From Prevotella vespertina (GTDB lineage: Bacteria > Bacteroidota > Bacteroidia > Bacteroidales > Bacteroidaceae): a stretch of 64,000 nt of DNA. The stretch lies in contig NZ_VVIQ01000001.1 in NCBI RefSeq assembly GCF_009728485.1, positions 310,001 to 374,000 of the forward strand. Reading direction: 5' to 3'. The notes beneath the pieces are model-generated. The model searched no databases. It saw nothing but the letters and a program-made list of their open reading frames with translations, and was not told the origin of the DNA. Positions 18,931 to 27,733 of this stretch are shown here, piece by piece. Position 1 is the first letter of the stretch; every line of letters begins with the position of its first letter. The position numbers and the translations under genes were made by a program.

Positions 18931-21453
18931 ATGGATATAATAAAGCGTAATGGCGAATCGGAAAGATATAATAACAACAAGATAGCGATAGCCATTAAGA
19001 AGAGTTTTATCAGCACTGGTAAGACCATAAAGGACGAAGAGATAGCCGCAATGGTGGCTGAGGTTGAGCAGATTATCATTGATAATCCAGACCAAAGGAC
19101 CGTTGAAGAAATTCAAAATCAGGTGGAGAAGCATCTCATGATGCATGGTCATTATGAAGAAGCAAAGAACTTCATCCTCTTTAGATACCAGCGCAACGAG
19201 CAGAGAAAGGCTATCAACGACATCGCTCGAATGGCTGATGATACGGAATTAACCACTGTTCTGCAAGACGTGGCACGTGAGTATCGAGAGCGTGTATATA
19301 GTATGGTGACTCTTCAAGAGAAGTTTGCTAACCTTTGCAAACCGGGTATGTCGCATAAAGAAGCTATAGACACTCTTATCAAAGCTGCCGTAGAATTGAC
19401 CACTCCTGAAGCTCCTGCATGGGAGATGATATCGGCTCGCATCTTATCATATAGGGCTGAACAGAAGATAAAGAAACAGGAAGATGAAATTGGAATAGAT
19501 GGTTTCTACAATAAGTTGAAATACATGACTTCCGAAGGTCTATATGGTGAATATATCCTACAGAACTATACTGAAGAGGAAATCAATGAAGCGGCTACCT
19601 TTATCAAAGAAGAGCGTAACAAACTATTGAATTATTCGGGTTTGGATCTTCTTCTGAAGCGTTATGTCATTAAGAACTATGCGGGTAAAGCCATAGAGAG
19701 AGTACAGGAGATGTATCTCGGTATAGCCCTTCATCTTGCCATGCCAGAGCAGAAAGAGAACCGCCTTATATGGGTTCATCGCATCTATGACATGCTTAGT
19801 AAATTAGAAGTTACTATGGCAACTCCAACGCTTTCGAACGCTCGCAAGCCTAATCATCAGCTATCAAGTTGCTTCATCGACACCGTTCCTGACAGCCTTG
19901 ATGGTATTTATCGCAGTTTGGATAACTTCTCACAAGTAAGCAAATTCGGCGGTGGTATGGGTATGTACTTTGGTAAGGTGCGTGCCACGGGAGGTAATAT
20001 CAGAGGATTCAAAGGCGTTGCTGGTGGTGTAATTCGTTGGATGAGACTTGTTAACGATACGGCAGTTGCGGTAGATCAGTTGGGTATGCGCCAAGGTGCA
20101 GTAGCAGTTTACTTGGATGTATGGCATAAGGACTTACCAGAGTTCTTACAACTTCGCACAAATAACGGAGACGATCGCATGAAAGCACATGACATCTTCC
20201 CAGCTGTTTGTTATCCTGACCTTTTCTGGAAGATGGCGGATGAGAACTTGGATCAGAATTGGTATCTCTTCTGTCCAAATGAGATCATGCGCATCAAAGG
20301 ATATTGTCTTGAAGATTGTTACGGAGAGGAGTGGGAACGTAAGTATCTCGATTGTGTCAACGACCAAAGACTCACGCGTCGTGTTATAAGTATCAAAGAT
20401 ATCATCCGATTGGTTCTACGTTCTGCAGTTGAGACGGGTACTCCATTCACATTCAATCGAGATACAGTTAACCGTGCAAACCCTAATCACCACAAGGGCA
20501 TGATATACTGTTCTAACCTCTGCACGGAGATTGCGCAGAACATGGCACCTATAGAGACTGTATCGAAGACTATCGAAACGAAGGACGGAGAAACGATTGT
20601 TGTCACAACCACCAAACCGGGTGAGTTCGTTGTTTGTAATCTAGCCAGTCTTTCTTTAGGACGCCTTCCTTTGGAGGATGAAGAACAGATGAGAGAGAAG
20701 GTAGCAACGATAGTTCGCGCCTTAGACAATGTGATCAGTCTTAACTTCTATCCCGTTCCTTATGCAGAAATAACTAATCAGAAGTATCGCTCAATAGGGC
20801 TCGGAATCAGCGGTTATCACCATGCTTTGGCTAAGAGAAGAATAAAGTGGGAGAGTGAAGAACACCTACAATTTATGGACAAAGTGTTCGAAACTATCAA
20901 TCGTTCGGCGATACTTGCCAGTTCTAATTTAGCCAAAGAGAAGGGCAGTTATCAGTACTTTGAGGGTAGCGACTGGCAAACGGGTCTATACTTTGACAAG
21001 CGTGGTTACGATAGTGATGAGTGGAAAGAAGTGCGCAAAACAGTGGCTTTACAGGGTATGCGCAATGCTTATCTATTGGCTGTTGCACCGACCAGTAGCA
21101 CCAGTATCATTGCAGGAACTACGGCTGGATTAGACCCTATTATGAAGCGATTCTTCTTAGAGGAAAAGAAAGGAAGTATGCTCCCTCGCGTTGCTCCAGA
21201 ACTATCTGACGAAACTTACTGGATGTATAAGAGTGCATATCTAATCAACCAGAAGTGGAGCATAAAGGCTTCTGGTGTTCGCCAGCGTCATATTGATCAA
21301 GCGCAGAGTATGAACCTATATATCACCAATGACTTCACCATGCGACAGGTGCTCGACCTATACTTATTAGCTTGGAAGAGCGGAGTAAAGACGATTTATT
21401 ACGTTCGAAGTAAGTCATTAGAGGTAGAGGAATGTGAGAGTTGTGCATCTTAA
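18931..21453 (+). CDS. nrdA: Ribonucleoside-diphosphate reductase, alpha subunit
   Basis: This is the catalytic R1 subunit of class I ribonucleotide reductase, which makes deoxyribonucleotides. It is 840 residues long. The N-terminal ATP cone (about 1-95) begins MDIIKRNGESERYNNNKIAI, giving allosteric control of overall activity. The barrel contains SSCFIDTVPDSLDG with the first redox cysteine, GGGMGMYFGKVRATGG, and FVVCNLASLSLG with the radical cysteine. KTIYYVRS holds the paired radical-transfer tyrosines, and the tail CESC is the redox pair. nrdB follows after 388 nt, an unusually long gap for this pair. Confidence 0.97.
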   Translation: MDIIKRNGESERYNNNKIAIAIKKSFISTGKTIKDEEIAAMVAEVEQIIIDNPDQRTVEEIQNQVEKHLMMHGHYEEAKNFILFRYQRNEQRKAINDIARMADDTELTTVLQDVAREYRERVYSMVTLQEKFANLCKPGMSHKEAIDTLIKAAVELTTPEAPAWEMISARILSYRAEQKIKKQEDEIGIDGFYNKLKYMTSEGLYGEYILQNYTEEEINEAATFIKEERNKLLNYSGLDLLLKRYVIKNYAGKAIERVQEMYLGIALHLAMPEQKENRLIWVHRIYDMLSKLEVTMATPTLSNARKPNHQLSSCFIDTVPDSLDGIYRSLDNFSQVSKFGGGMGMYFGKVRATGGNIRGFKGVAGGVIRWMRLVNDTAVAVDQLGMRQGAVAVYLDVWHKDLPEFLQLRTNNGDDRMKAHDIFPAVCYPDLFWKMADENLDQNWYLFCPNEIMRIKGYCLEDCYGEEWERKYLDCVNDQRLTRRVISIKDIIRLVLRSAVETGTPFTFNRDTVNRANPNHHKGMIYCSNLCTEIAQNMAPIETVSKTIETKDGETIVVTTTKPGEFVVCNLASLSLGRLPLEDEEQMREKVATIVRALDNVISLNFYPVPYAEITNQKYRSIGLGISGYHHALAKRRIKWESEEHLQFMDKVFETINRSAILASSNLAKEKGSYQYFEGSDWQTGLYFDKRGYDSDEWKEVRKTVALQGMRNAYLLAVAPTSSTSIIAGTTAGLDPIMKRFFLEEKKGSMLPRVAPELSDETYWMYKSAYLINQKWSIKASGVRQRHIDQAQSMNLYITNDFTMRQVLDLYLLAWKSGVKTIYYVRSKSLEVEECESCAS

Positions 21454-21547
21454 CTTTACGAAAATAATTTACATTTAATTTGTATCTAACGGATGATTCT
21501 CATCATAAAAACAAGTATTTATGTCATAAACCATCATCAGTTGTAAC

Positions 21548-21745
21548 TATCTAACAGTTAACGTGTTATGAAAAGTATAATCGATTGAGAAAAAACGTAT
21601 ATTCGTTTTTAATAAAACGTATATCCATTTTTAGTAAAACGTACCTCCGTTTTTGGTAAAATGTACCTCCGTTTTTAATGAAAAGTACGTTCGTTTCATC
21701 TGAAAGGTATAATCAATCAATGAAAAAGTATTACATATTTTAGGA
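21548..21745. repeat. 22-nt-period array between nrdA and nrdB (21.6 kb)
   Basis: This is one of the clearest arrays and fills much of the 388-nt gap. Units start at 21548, 21570, 21592, 21614, 21636, 21658, 21680, 21702 and 21724. The central four read AAAACGTA (or AAAATGTA), a variable 4-6 nt, then CGTTTTT or CATTTTT, so each is an imperfect inverted repeat with AAAACG / CGTTTT arms. The outer units diverge progressively while keeping the 22-nt step. Confidence 0.85.
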
Positions 21746-21841
21746 GTAAGCAAGAGTGAAAAGGAATGAAAGGGAGTGAAGACAAATATATTTATTAATG
21801 ATAGATAAAGAAAAAAGAAGTATTCATAACTTCTCAAAGCA

Positions 21842-22888
21842 ATGGAAGATAAACTAAAACGAAACACCCTGTTTAACCCTTCAGGGGATGTGGATTTGCG
21901 TTTAAGACGCATGATCGGCGGTAATACAACCAATCTGAATGACTTCAACAACATGAAGTATTCGTGGGTTAGTGATTGGTATCGTCAGGCAATGAATAAC
22001 TTTTGGATTCCCGAAGAGATTAATCTTTCGCAAGACTTCAAGGATTATCCTCGATTGGATAAAGCCGAACGAACAGCATACGATAAGATTCTTAGTTTCT
22101 TGGTATTCCTCGATTCTTTGCAAAGTAATAACTTGCCAACTGTTAGTGAGTATATTACTGCCAATGAGGTGAATCTATGCTTGCATATACAGGCATTTCA
22201 GGAGTGCATACACAGTCAGAGTTATAGTTATATGCTTGATACTATCTGCTCTCCAGAGGAAAGAAACGACATTCTCTATCAGTGGAAGACGGACGAACAC
22301 TTGCTGAATCGCAATAAATTCATCGGTGATTGTTACAATGAATTCCATGAGAAGCGCGATAAATTCAGTTTGATGAAGACCTTAATTGCTAACTTCATCC
22401 TCGAAGGTATCTACTTCTATAGTGGCTTTATGTTCTTCTATAATCTCAGTAGAAATGGTAAGATGTCGGGGTCTGCTCAAGAGATTCGATACATCAATAG
22501 GGACGAAAACACGCATCTCTGGCTCTTCAGAAGCATAATCCTCGAATTAAAGAAGGAGGAACCTGATATGTTCACCGAAGAAAAGGTAAAGATTTACGAG
22601 GATATGATGCGCGAGGGAGTACGCCAAGAGATAGCATGGGGACAATACGTTATTGGAAATGAAGTGCAGGGTCTAAACTCGCAGATGGTATCAGATTATA
22701 TTCGTTATCTCGGTAACCTTCGTTGGTCAGGATTGGGCTTTGGTTTCCTCTATCCAGACAATCAGAAAGAACCAGAAAACATGCAGTGGGTGGGGCAATA
22801 CTCTAACGCTAATATGGTGAAAACCGACTTCTTTGAAGCAAGAAGTACGGCTTATGCAAAGAGTACAGCCCTTATCGACGACCTTTAA
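21842..22888 (+). CDS. nrdB: Ribonucleoside-diphosphate reductase, beta subunit
   Basis: This is the R2 radical-generating subunit, partner of NrdA. It is 348 residues long. Metal ligands are visible: the aspartate in FLDSLQSNN, E121 and H124 in QECIHSQSYSYM, the glutamate in LEGIYFYSGF, and ENTH in NRDENTHLWLF. The radical tyrosine is present as Y128, four residues after H124, which places it with tyrosyl-radical class Ia rather than the Phe-bearing Mn/Fe class Ic. The C-terminus STALIDDL is the acidic tail that docks on R1. Confidence 0.97.
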   Translation: MEDKLKRNTLFNPSGDVDLRLRRMIGGNTTNLNDFNNMKYSWVSDWYRQAMNNFWIPEEINLSQDFKDYPRLDKAERTAYDKILSFLVFLDSLQSNNLPTVSEYITANEVNLCLHIQAFQECIHSQSYSYMLDTICSPEERNDILYQWKTDEHLLNRNKFIGDCYNEFHEKRDKFSLMKTLIANFILEGIYFYSGFMFFYNLSRNGKMSGSAQEIRYINRDENTHLWLFRSIILELKKEEPDMFTEEKVKIYEDMMREGVRQEIAWGQYVIGNEVQGLNSQMVSDYIRYLGNLRWSGLGFGFLYPDNQKEPENMQWVGQYSNANMVKTDFFEARSTAYAKSTALIDDL

Positions 22889-22920
22889 AAAGCTATTTAA
22901 TTTATTCATTACACCTATCG

Positions 22921-22953
22921 TTCGGGCAAGTCAGCTATTCTGATTTGCCCGAA
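22921..22953 (+). terminator. GC-rich hairpin after nrdB
   Basis: TTCGGGCAAGTCAG pairs with CTGATTTGCCCGAA. There is no T-run directly after it, so it is either a weak terminator or an mRNA 3'-end stabiliser. Confidence 0.65.
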
Positions 22954-23022
22954 TGATTGTATATAAAAGCAATCACTCGTATCTCATCTTCCTAAAAACA
23001 CAATCCTCATAAGTAGGAAAAG

Positions 23023-23232
23023 TTATCCACAAAACTGTTGAAAACTATGTTGAAAACACATTTCATAACCCTTTTATAACCCTGTGGATATCCACAACCC
23101 TCAGTAGAGATCCCCTTCTTAGTGGATATCCACATAGTTATTAACGGCATTTTAGATAAGTTTTACACAAGTTATCAGTGTAAAAAGATATAAACTTATT
23201 ATCTTTGCACCACTTGTGGAAAGTGTGGATAA
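23023..23232. promoter_or_regulatory. Cluster of DnaA boxes
   Basis: Perfect TTATCCACA lies at 23023-23031 and perfect TGTGGATAA at 23224-23232. Between them are back-to-back ATATCCACA/TGTGGATAT pairs (23083-23096 and 23121-23134) and a weaker TTGTGGAAA at 23215. Six or so sites in 210 nt is far above chance. It could be an origin, a DnaA-titration site, or DnaA control of the DUF3108 gene or neighbouring nrd genes. Genes on both sides run the same way, which argues against an origin. Confidence 0.7.
23200..23207 (+). promoter_or_regulatory. Promoter -7 element before the DUF3108 gene
   Basis: TATCTTTG followed by CA, inside the DnaA-box cluster and just before its last two boxes, so bound DnaA would sit on the transcript start. 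The ATG is 231 nt downstream, giving a long leader. No clear -33 element. Confidence 0.55.
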
Positions 23233-23438
23233 CTCATAATAAAGGTTGATTATCAATCAAAAGAAGTACGAATAACTTTTTAATAAGTATCTTTCTCAAG
23301 TTGATAAGCAATCTAACAAGAAAAGAGAAGATAAGTTCTGCACCAATCCACAGCCCATCATACTAAATCATTCTTTATCTTTCAATAAAAGAAATAAAGA
23401 ATATATATAATATGAATTGAACTTTTAAACTGGTTAAG

Positions 23439-24248
23439 ATGAAACACTTTAAGATTTATATAGTTTGTCTCTTGGCTGTTCTTAGCCTGCATGTCTCGGC
23501 TCAATGCACGTTTCGTAACACAGCATTCAGCAGTGGAGAATATTTAACTTACAATCTCTATTACAATTGGAAGTTTATTTGGGTAAAGGCAGGAACGGCT
23601 TCCTGGTACACAGTCTCGTCTAATTATAAAGGTACACCGGCTTATCGTGCATCGTTGACAACGCGTGGCAATGGTAAGCTCGATAATTACTTTGTATTAC
23701 GTGATACGCTCCTTGCTTATAATTCAAAGCAGATGGCACCATTGTACTATCGCAAGGGAGCAAGAGAAGGAAAGCGTTATACGGTGGATGAAATATTCTA
23801 TTCTTATCCTAATGGTAAGTGTCATCTTCGCCAGCATCGTATCAATAGTGAAGGGAAACATAAGTGGATAGAACGCACTTATGATGATTGTTGCTTTGAT
23901 ATGATGAGTATCTTCCTTCGTGCTAGGAGTTTTAATCCTGAGAGTTGGAAGAAAGGTGAGGTTGTAAACTTCCCTATCGTAGATGGAAACAGCCGTGATC
24001 CTGCACGTATTATATATAATGGTAAGGAAGATGTAAAGGCGGATAATGGTCATAAGTATCGTTGTTTGAAACTTACTTATTGGGAATACGATGATGGAAA
24101 GTGGCGTGACATAGCAAGTTTCTACGTTACAGACGATAAGAATCACATCCCTGTTCGTCTCGATATGCGCTTAAAGTTTGGTTCAGCCAAGGCTTTCCTT
24201 ACCTCCATGAAGGGAATCAATAGTCCTGTAACAGCTGAAGTGAAATAA
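23439..24248 (+). CDS. DUF3108 family secreted protein
   Basis: A 269-residue exported protein with a signal peptide (MKHFKIYIVCLLAVLSLHVSA, cleavage near AQC). The mature part fits DUF3108: FSSGEYLTYNLYYNWKFIWVKAGTASW, then a repeated beta-rich pattern with TTRGNGKLDNYFVLRDTLL and YYRKGAREGKRYTVDEIFY. DUF3108 proteins are periplasmic or outer-membrane associated beta-sandwich proteins of unclear function. The gene is monocistronic, ends in a clear terminator and is preceded by a 230-nt leader containing DnaA boxes. Confidence 0.85.
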   Translation: MKHFKIYIVCLLAVLSLHVSAQCTFRNTAFSSGEYLTYNLYYNWKFIWVKAGTASWYTVSSNYKGTPAYRASLTTRGNGKLDNYFVLRDTLLAYNSKQMAPLYYRKGAREGKRYTVDEIFYSYPNGKCHLRQHRINSEGKHKWIERTYDDCCFDMMSIFLRARSFNPESWKKGEVVNFPIVDGNSRDPARIIYNGKEDVKADNGHKYRCLKLTYWEYDDGKWRDIASFYVTDDKNHIPVRLDMRLKFGSAKAFLTSMKGINSPVTAEVK

Positions 24249-24305
24249 AGAAAGGAATCTTTTCCTTACGATATATAAAGAACTTATCTTGTTATTATTG
24301 ATTTA

Positions 24306-24360
24306 AGCGAGAGTATCTCAAAAGGATCTTACCTTTGATAGGAGATATTCTCGCTTTTTA
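24306..24360 (+). terminator. Terminator after the DUF3108 gene
   Basis: AGCGAGAGTATCTC pairs with GAGATATTCTCGCT (one G-U pair), followed by TTTTTA. Confidence 0.88.
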
Positions 24361-24362
24361 TA

Positions 24363-24516
24363 TAGTATCATCCTTTCTCTGATGTTCGAAACACTTATGT
24401 TGATTGTAAGAGAGCCTCTCTTCTAATGCAAGAAGTGCTCTCTTCTAATGAAGGAGAGCCTCTCTTGTTATGGAAGAAAGCGTTATATGGAATGGAGAAG
24501 AGTCTTATGTGGATAA
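24363..24516. repeat. 22-nt-period intergenic array (24.4 kb)
   Basis: Units start at 24363, 24385, 24407, 24429, 24451, 24473 and 24495. Several contain a near-perfect dyad such as AAGAGAG-C-CTCTCTT, then a spacer ending in ATG or TTG (CTAATG, CTAATG, GTTATG, GGAATG). It is a clear example with a strict period and decaying core. It is within the 1,011-nt gap between the DUF3108 gene and the PUL regulator. Confidence 0.85.
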
Positions 24517-24539
24517 TAAAACCTAAAGTGAGGGAAAAC

Positions 24540-24787
24540 AAAAAGGAGCTTGTCTCCCGACAAACTCCATTTTGCTTAATTAAAAAGTGATGTGAGTTTA
24601 ATTAAAATTTCATTATTTAAAATTACCCAAATAACAAATACATATATACCAAATATCACAACGAAGTGTTTCAAATAACACAAAACCTAACTTTTACTTA
24701 CAATTCTTTCGACCTATTCTTACGATAAACTTAAACCTATGAAATCATGAAAACCTTATTTATGAGTAAATTAGTCTAATCGTTTCT
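24540..24787 (-). ncRNA. Candidate small RNA, minus strand
   Basis: On the minus strand a TAATTTTG promoter box (24800-24793) is preceded by TTTG at 24822-24819 (18-nt spacer, slightly short). About 245 nt downstream lies an excellent terminator (24568-24545) followed by TTTTTGTTTT. No open frame longer than a few codons lies between them. Internally GTGTT/AACAC forms a small stem. This fits an independent non-coding transcript; I cannot assign it to a family. From 24802 to 25170 I see only AT-rich sequence. Confidence 0.45.
24545..24568 (-). terminator. Minus-strand terminator of the candidate small RNA
   Basis: On the minus strand GGAGTTTGTC pairs with GACAAGCTCC around GGGA, followed immediately by TTTTTGTTTT. 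Confidence 0.8.
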
Positions 24788-25174
24788 GTAGGCAAAATTA
24801 CAATAAAAAGCGCAAGCTCAAAGCCTATATAAGGCTGTGCTTCTATAAATATAAAGGTTATAAGGTATTTAAAAGGAGGTTATTTTATTAAGTAACTGAT
24901 AATCAGTATATTTAAAATACATTATAAGAAAGTAAATTATAAGCCTTGTTATTGGTATAAAGCCTTGTTATAAGATAATTTATTGGGCGTTTTGAAACAA
25001 ATAAATCATTTGTACTCACGAGAGTGATAATGGTATGTAAATGGTTGATAATGAGTTGTTATTATTATTATTAAGGCTTATAATCTTTGTAATTGAAGTT
25101 TTTTTAGCATTTACACCTATTATTATAAGGAAGGAGAAGAGTTAAGAATTAGATTAGAAAAAGGCGTCAATAAT

Positions 25175-25206
25175 TTTGTTACTATCTAATAAAATCTTTA
25201 TATTTG
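25175..25206 (+). promoter_or_regulatory. Promoter of the PUL regulator gene
   Basis: TTTG at 25175-25178, a 20-nt spacer and TATATTTG at 25199-25206, 53 nt before the ATG. Confidence 0.75.
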
Positions 25207-25259
25207 TGGGCTATAAAAAGACATGTCTTTTATTGGTTTACTAATAAAGAATACCTAAG

Positions 25260-26855
25260 ATGAATACATCAATAAGACTATATCTATTATGTGTGCTGTT
25301 TTCTTTACCGCTGATAAGTTCAGCCTCTAATGGAAAATGGTCTGAAGAATTAAATAAGTTGGATGAGAGTTTATCTCAAAAGAGCGTCTATGAGCAAAGA
25401 AAACTTGATGAGATAAAGGCTTTGAAACGCAATTTGAGAACAGCATCACAGGCTGATAAGTTTAAAATCAATCGTATGTTGTTTGATCAATATTCATCTT
25501 ATCAGTACGATTCAGCTTATGTTTATGCGAATCATTTACTTTCACAAGCTCTTAAAGAACGGAATTGTGATTATGAATTAGAGGCTCGCTGTGATATTGT
25601 CTTCTGTCTTCTTTCGGCTGGATTATATACTGAAGCGTTCAATGAGTTGGCTACAATTCGTCTTGAAGGAACCAATCAGCAATCTAGAAAGCTTTATTTT
25701 AAGATGGCATCACGCTTGTATTATGATGTCTCAGACTATACTAAGACCGAACCTTACCAAAGTCAATACATCAAACAAGGTAGTGTTTATACTGATTCGT
25801 TGCTTCATTATATTCAAAAAGATTCTCCAGAGTGGTATTATGCGGTAGGAATAAAAGAAATGAAGGAGCATAATTTTGCAGCTTCCCTTGATTACTTTAA
25901 TCAATATATGGAGCAGAAAGGGGGCGATGTGCATAGTAAAGCTATTGTTACCTCATGTCTTGGATGGCTTTATCTGTACCAAAAGGATTTAAACAAAGCT
26001 ATTAAATATCTTGCACAAGCAGCCATTTATGATAATAAAGGAGTTGTAAGAGAAACCACAGCATTGTGTACTTTGGCAAGACTTCTTTATAAAGAAGGTG
26101 ATATACAACATGCAACTGAATACGTCAGACAGTCACTTTCGAATGCAAATTTCTATGGGGCACGACAGAGAGTGATAGAGGTAAGTAGTATTCTGCCCAT
26201 CATTGAGCGGGATAGATATAATATTATGCAGGGGCAAAGGAATGCAATAGCAGTGGCAGCTGTGGTATTTATTCTTTTTGTTATTGGACTTTTTGTGGCG
26301 TGGTGGTACATTCGTAAGCAAATGATGGAGCTAAAGAAAGCTCAAGTAATTATCGCTCGGCGTAACAAACAACTTGAGACTAAGAACAACCAATTGGAAG
26401 AAGTAAACAAAATAAAGGATGAGTATATTGGGAGATCATTCTATATTAACTCTGAATATATTAATAAGGTAGAGAAACTCTATCGTACCATTGATAGAAA
26501 ACTCATGACTCGCCGAATTGAAGACTTGCGTTCGTCACTCAAAGAGAGTGAATTGATAGCAGAAAGAAAGTCGATGTTCGTTGATTTTGATGAGACTTTT
26601 TTGAAGCTTTTCCCACATTTCATCGAGAAATACAATGAGCTTTTTGATGATCCGGATAGTAAGTGTCTTGATCCGAAACAGCTCACAACAGAGATGCGAA
26701 TCTTCGCTCTTATTCGTTTAGGAATTACTGACTCTGAACGTATAGCAACATTCCTTAATTACTCAGTTCATACCATTAATACTTATAAAACACGTGTCAA
26801 GAATCGTTCTCACATAGACAATGATAAGTTTGAAGGCTATATCATGAAGATATAG
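25260..26855 (+). CDS. SusR-like TPR transmembrane transcriptional regulator
   Basis: A 531-residue protein of the SusR / DUF6377 type that activates adjacent glycan-utilization operons in Bacteroidota. It has a signal peptide (about 1-22), a periplasmic TPR-like region with repeated helical pairs (about 60-310), one membrane helix (NAIAVAAVVFILFVIGLFVAWWYI, about 325-348), a coiled coil (KAQVIIARRNKQLETKNNQL) and a C-terminal cytoplasmic HTH (ALIRLGITDSERIATFLNYSVHTINTYKTRVKNRS) resembling LuxR-type helices. It stands just upstream of the PUL and probably senses its glycan in the periplasm. The target is inferred from position. Confidence 0.9.
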   Translation: MNTSIRLYLLCVLFSLPLISSASNGKWSEELNKLDESLSQKSVYEQRKLDEIKALKRNLRTASQADKFKINRMLFDQYSSYQYDSAYVYANHLLSQALKERNCDYELEARCDIVFCLLSAGLYTEAFNELATIRLEGTNQQSRKLYFKMASRLYYDVSDYTKTEPYQSQYIKQGSVYTDSLLHYIQKDSPEWYYAVGIKEMKEHNFAASLDYFNQYMEQKGGDVHSKAIVTSCLGWLYLYQKDLNKAIKYLAQAAIYDNKGVVRETTALCTLARLLYKEGDIQHATEYVRQSLSNANFYGARQRVIEVSSILPIIERDRYNIMQGQRNAIAVAAVVFILFVIGLFVAWWYIRKQMMELKKAQVIIARRNKQLETKNNQLEEVNKIKDEYIGRSFYINSEYINKVEKLYRTIDRKLMTRRIEDLRSSLKESELIAERKSMFVDFDETFLKLFPHFIEKYNELFDDPDSKCLDPKQLTTEMRIFALIRLGITDSERIATFLNYSVHTINTYKTRVKNRSHIDNDKFEGYIMKI

Positions 26856-27219
26856 TAGGCTTTTCTTTTATTGTAATGGTGCTTTCACAATACTTCTAAA
26901 GAGCATAGTCTTATGCTTAAAGAGGTTTAGTGTAAGTGCTATTAGTTCCTATTTGAATGTTTTAAAAAGCTTATTTTGTGGTTGAAAAATAGTTACTTCT
27001 TTATTATAAAGGCATTATAAGCCTAATATTTTGATTATATTTACCAACTAAAAAGATAATTGATAATACTTGATAATCAGCTTGTTGATAATTAATAAAA
27101 TCATTTTCTGTTTATATAATAAGCAGTTTTATTTATTAAATGTGAAATCATCACTATCTTTGCGAATAAAGAATAAGAACAAAAGAATATATTTTAAATA
27201 ACTAAAAACATGGTTCACT
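26856..27219. other. Gap between the PUL regulator and its target operon
   Basis: This AT-rich stretch holds a possible, very decayed 22-nt series (units from 26898, most beginning AAA or AAR; one contains the dyad GCATA-GTCT-TATGC) and the TATCTTTG box at 27155. Direct targets of the SusR-like protein are expected here, but I see no clear direct repeat. Confidence 0.35.
27155..27162 (+). promoter_or_regulatory. PUL operon promoter -7 element
   Basis: TATCTTTG followed by C, 57 nt before the first PUL structural gene. No -33 TTG is at the normal distance, consistent with a promoter that needs an activator. Confidence 0.6.
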
Positions 27220-27726
27220 ATGAGGAAAATCACAAGTAATTTGCTTGGTGCAGTGTTACTACTATCTTCAACGATGACGTTCCTAGGATGCTCAACAGTT
27301 GATGATGGCAGTTATACAGCACCCATCACACTGACCGAGAAGATTGGTGGTAAGTGGGTTGTGAACTCAGTTACGCAGACTGATGAAACTAACGCGCGAA
27401 CAAAGACACTAACAAATCTACTCGACTTTGACACGTTTGTTATTAATCTTAACCAAGATGAAGCGGGTAATGCTACCACTTTCTCTGTTGAAGGTAATGC
27501 GCCTGCACTACTGCCAACCAGCGGTACGTGGAAGATGGATTATAACTTCACAAAGAGTGACAACACAGCTAGTAATCTGATTCTTAACGATGGTAAAGCA
27601 GAAACATCTCTCACGGTAACAGCTGTACCGGGTAATACTAAGACTCTTGAATATCGTTTGACTCGTAAGACAAACGGACAGTCTTTTGTTTCATATACGT
27701 ATAATTTAACGCAAGCTGTAAAGTGA
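27220..27726 (+). CDS. PUL-associated lipoprotein, DUF5004/lipocalin-like
   Basis: A 168-residue lipoprotein with an SPII signal ending TMTFLGC (cysteine near residue 25). The mature part contains IGGKWVVNSVTQTDE, then beta-strand-rich sequence with GTWKMDYNF and LEYRLTRKTNGQSF, resembling the lipocalin-like small proteins (DUF5004 group) encoded in Bacteroidota PULs. It is likely displayed on the cell surface with SusD; a role in glycan binding is an inference. It is first in the operon and ends 7 nt before the next gene. Confidence 0.7.
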   Translation: MRKITSNLLGAVLLLSSTMTFLGCSTVDDGSYTAPITLTEKIGGKWVVNSVTQTDETNARTKTLTNLLDFDTFVINLNQDEAGNATTFSVEGNAPALLPTSGTWKMDYNFTKSDNTASNLILNDGKAETSLTVTAVPGNTKTLEYRLTRKTNGQSFVSYTYNLTQAVK

Positions 27727-27733
27727 TTTGGCT

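Noticed and set aside
21842..22888. NrdB as class Ic (Mn/Fe, Tyr replaced by Phe)
   Set aside because: The residue four after the ligand histidine H124 is Tyr128, so the tyrosyl-radical site is intact.
22889..23438. Chromosomal replication origin at the DnaA-box cluster
   Set aside because: Most genes on both sides run in the same direction and dnaA is absent, whereas an origin should show divergent leading strands. Kept as a DnaA-related regulatory cluster only.
24363..24516. 22-nt arrays as CRISPR arrays
   Set aside because: No constant repeat, units as a whole diverge, the period is far shorter than a CRISPR repeat plus spacer, and no cas gene is in the window.
24941..24972. AAGCCTTGTTAT repeat as a further 22-nt array
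   Set aside because: The two copies (24941 and 24960) are 19 nt apart, not 22, so it does not belong to the periodic arrays.
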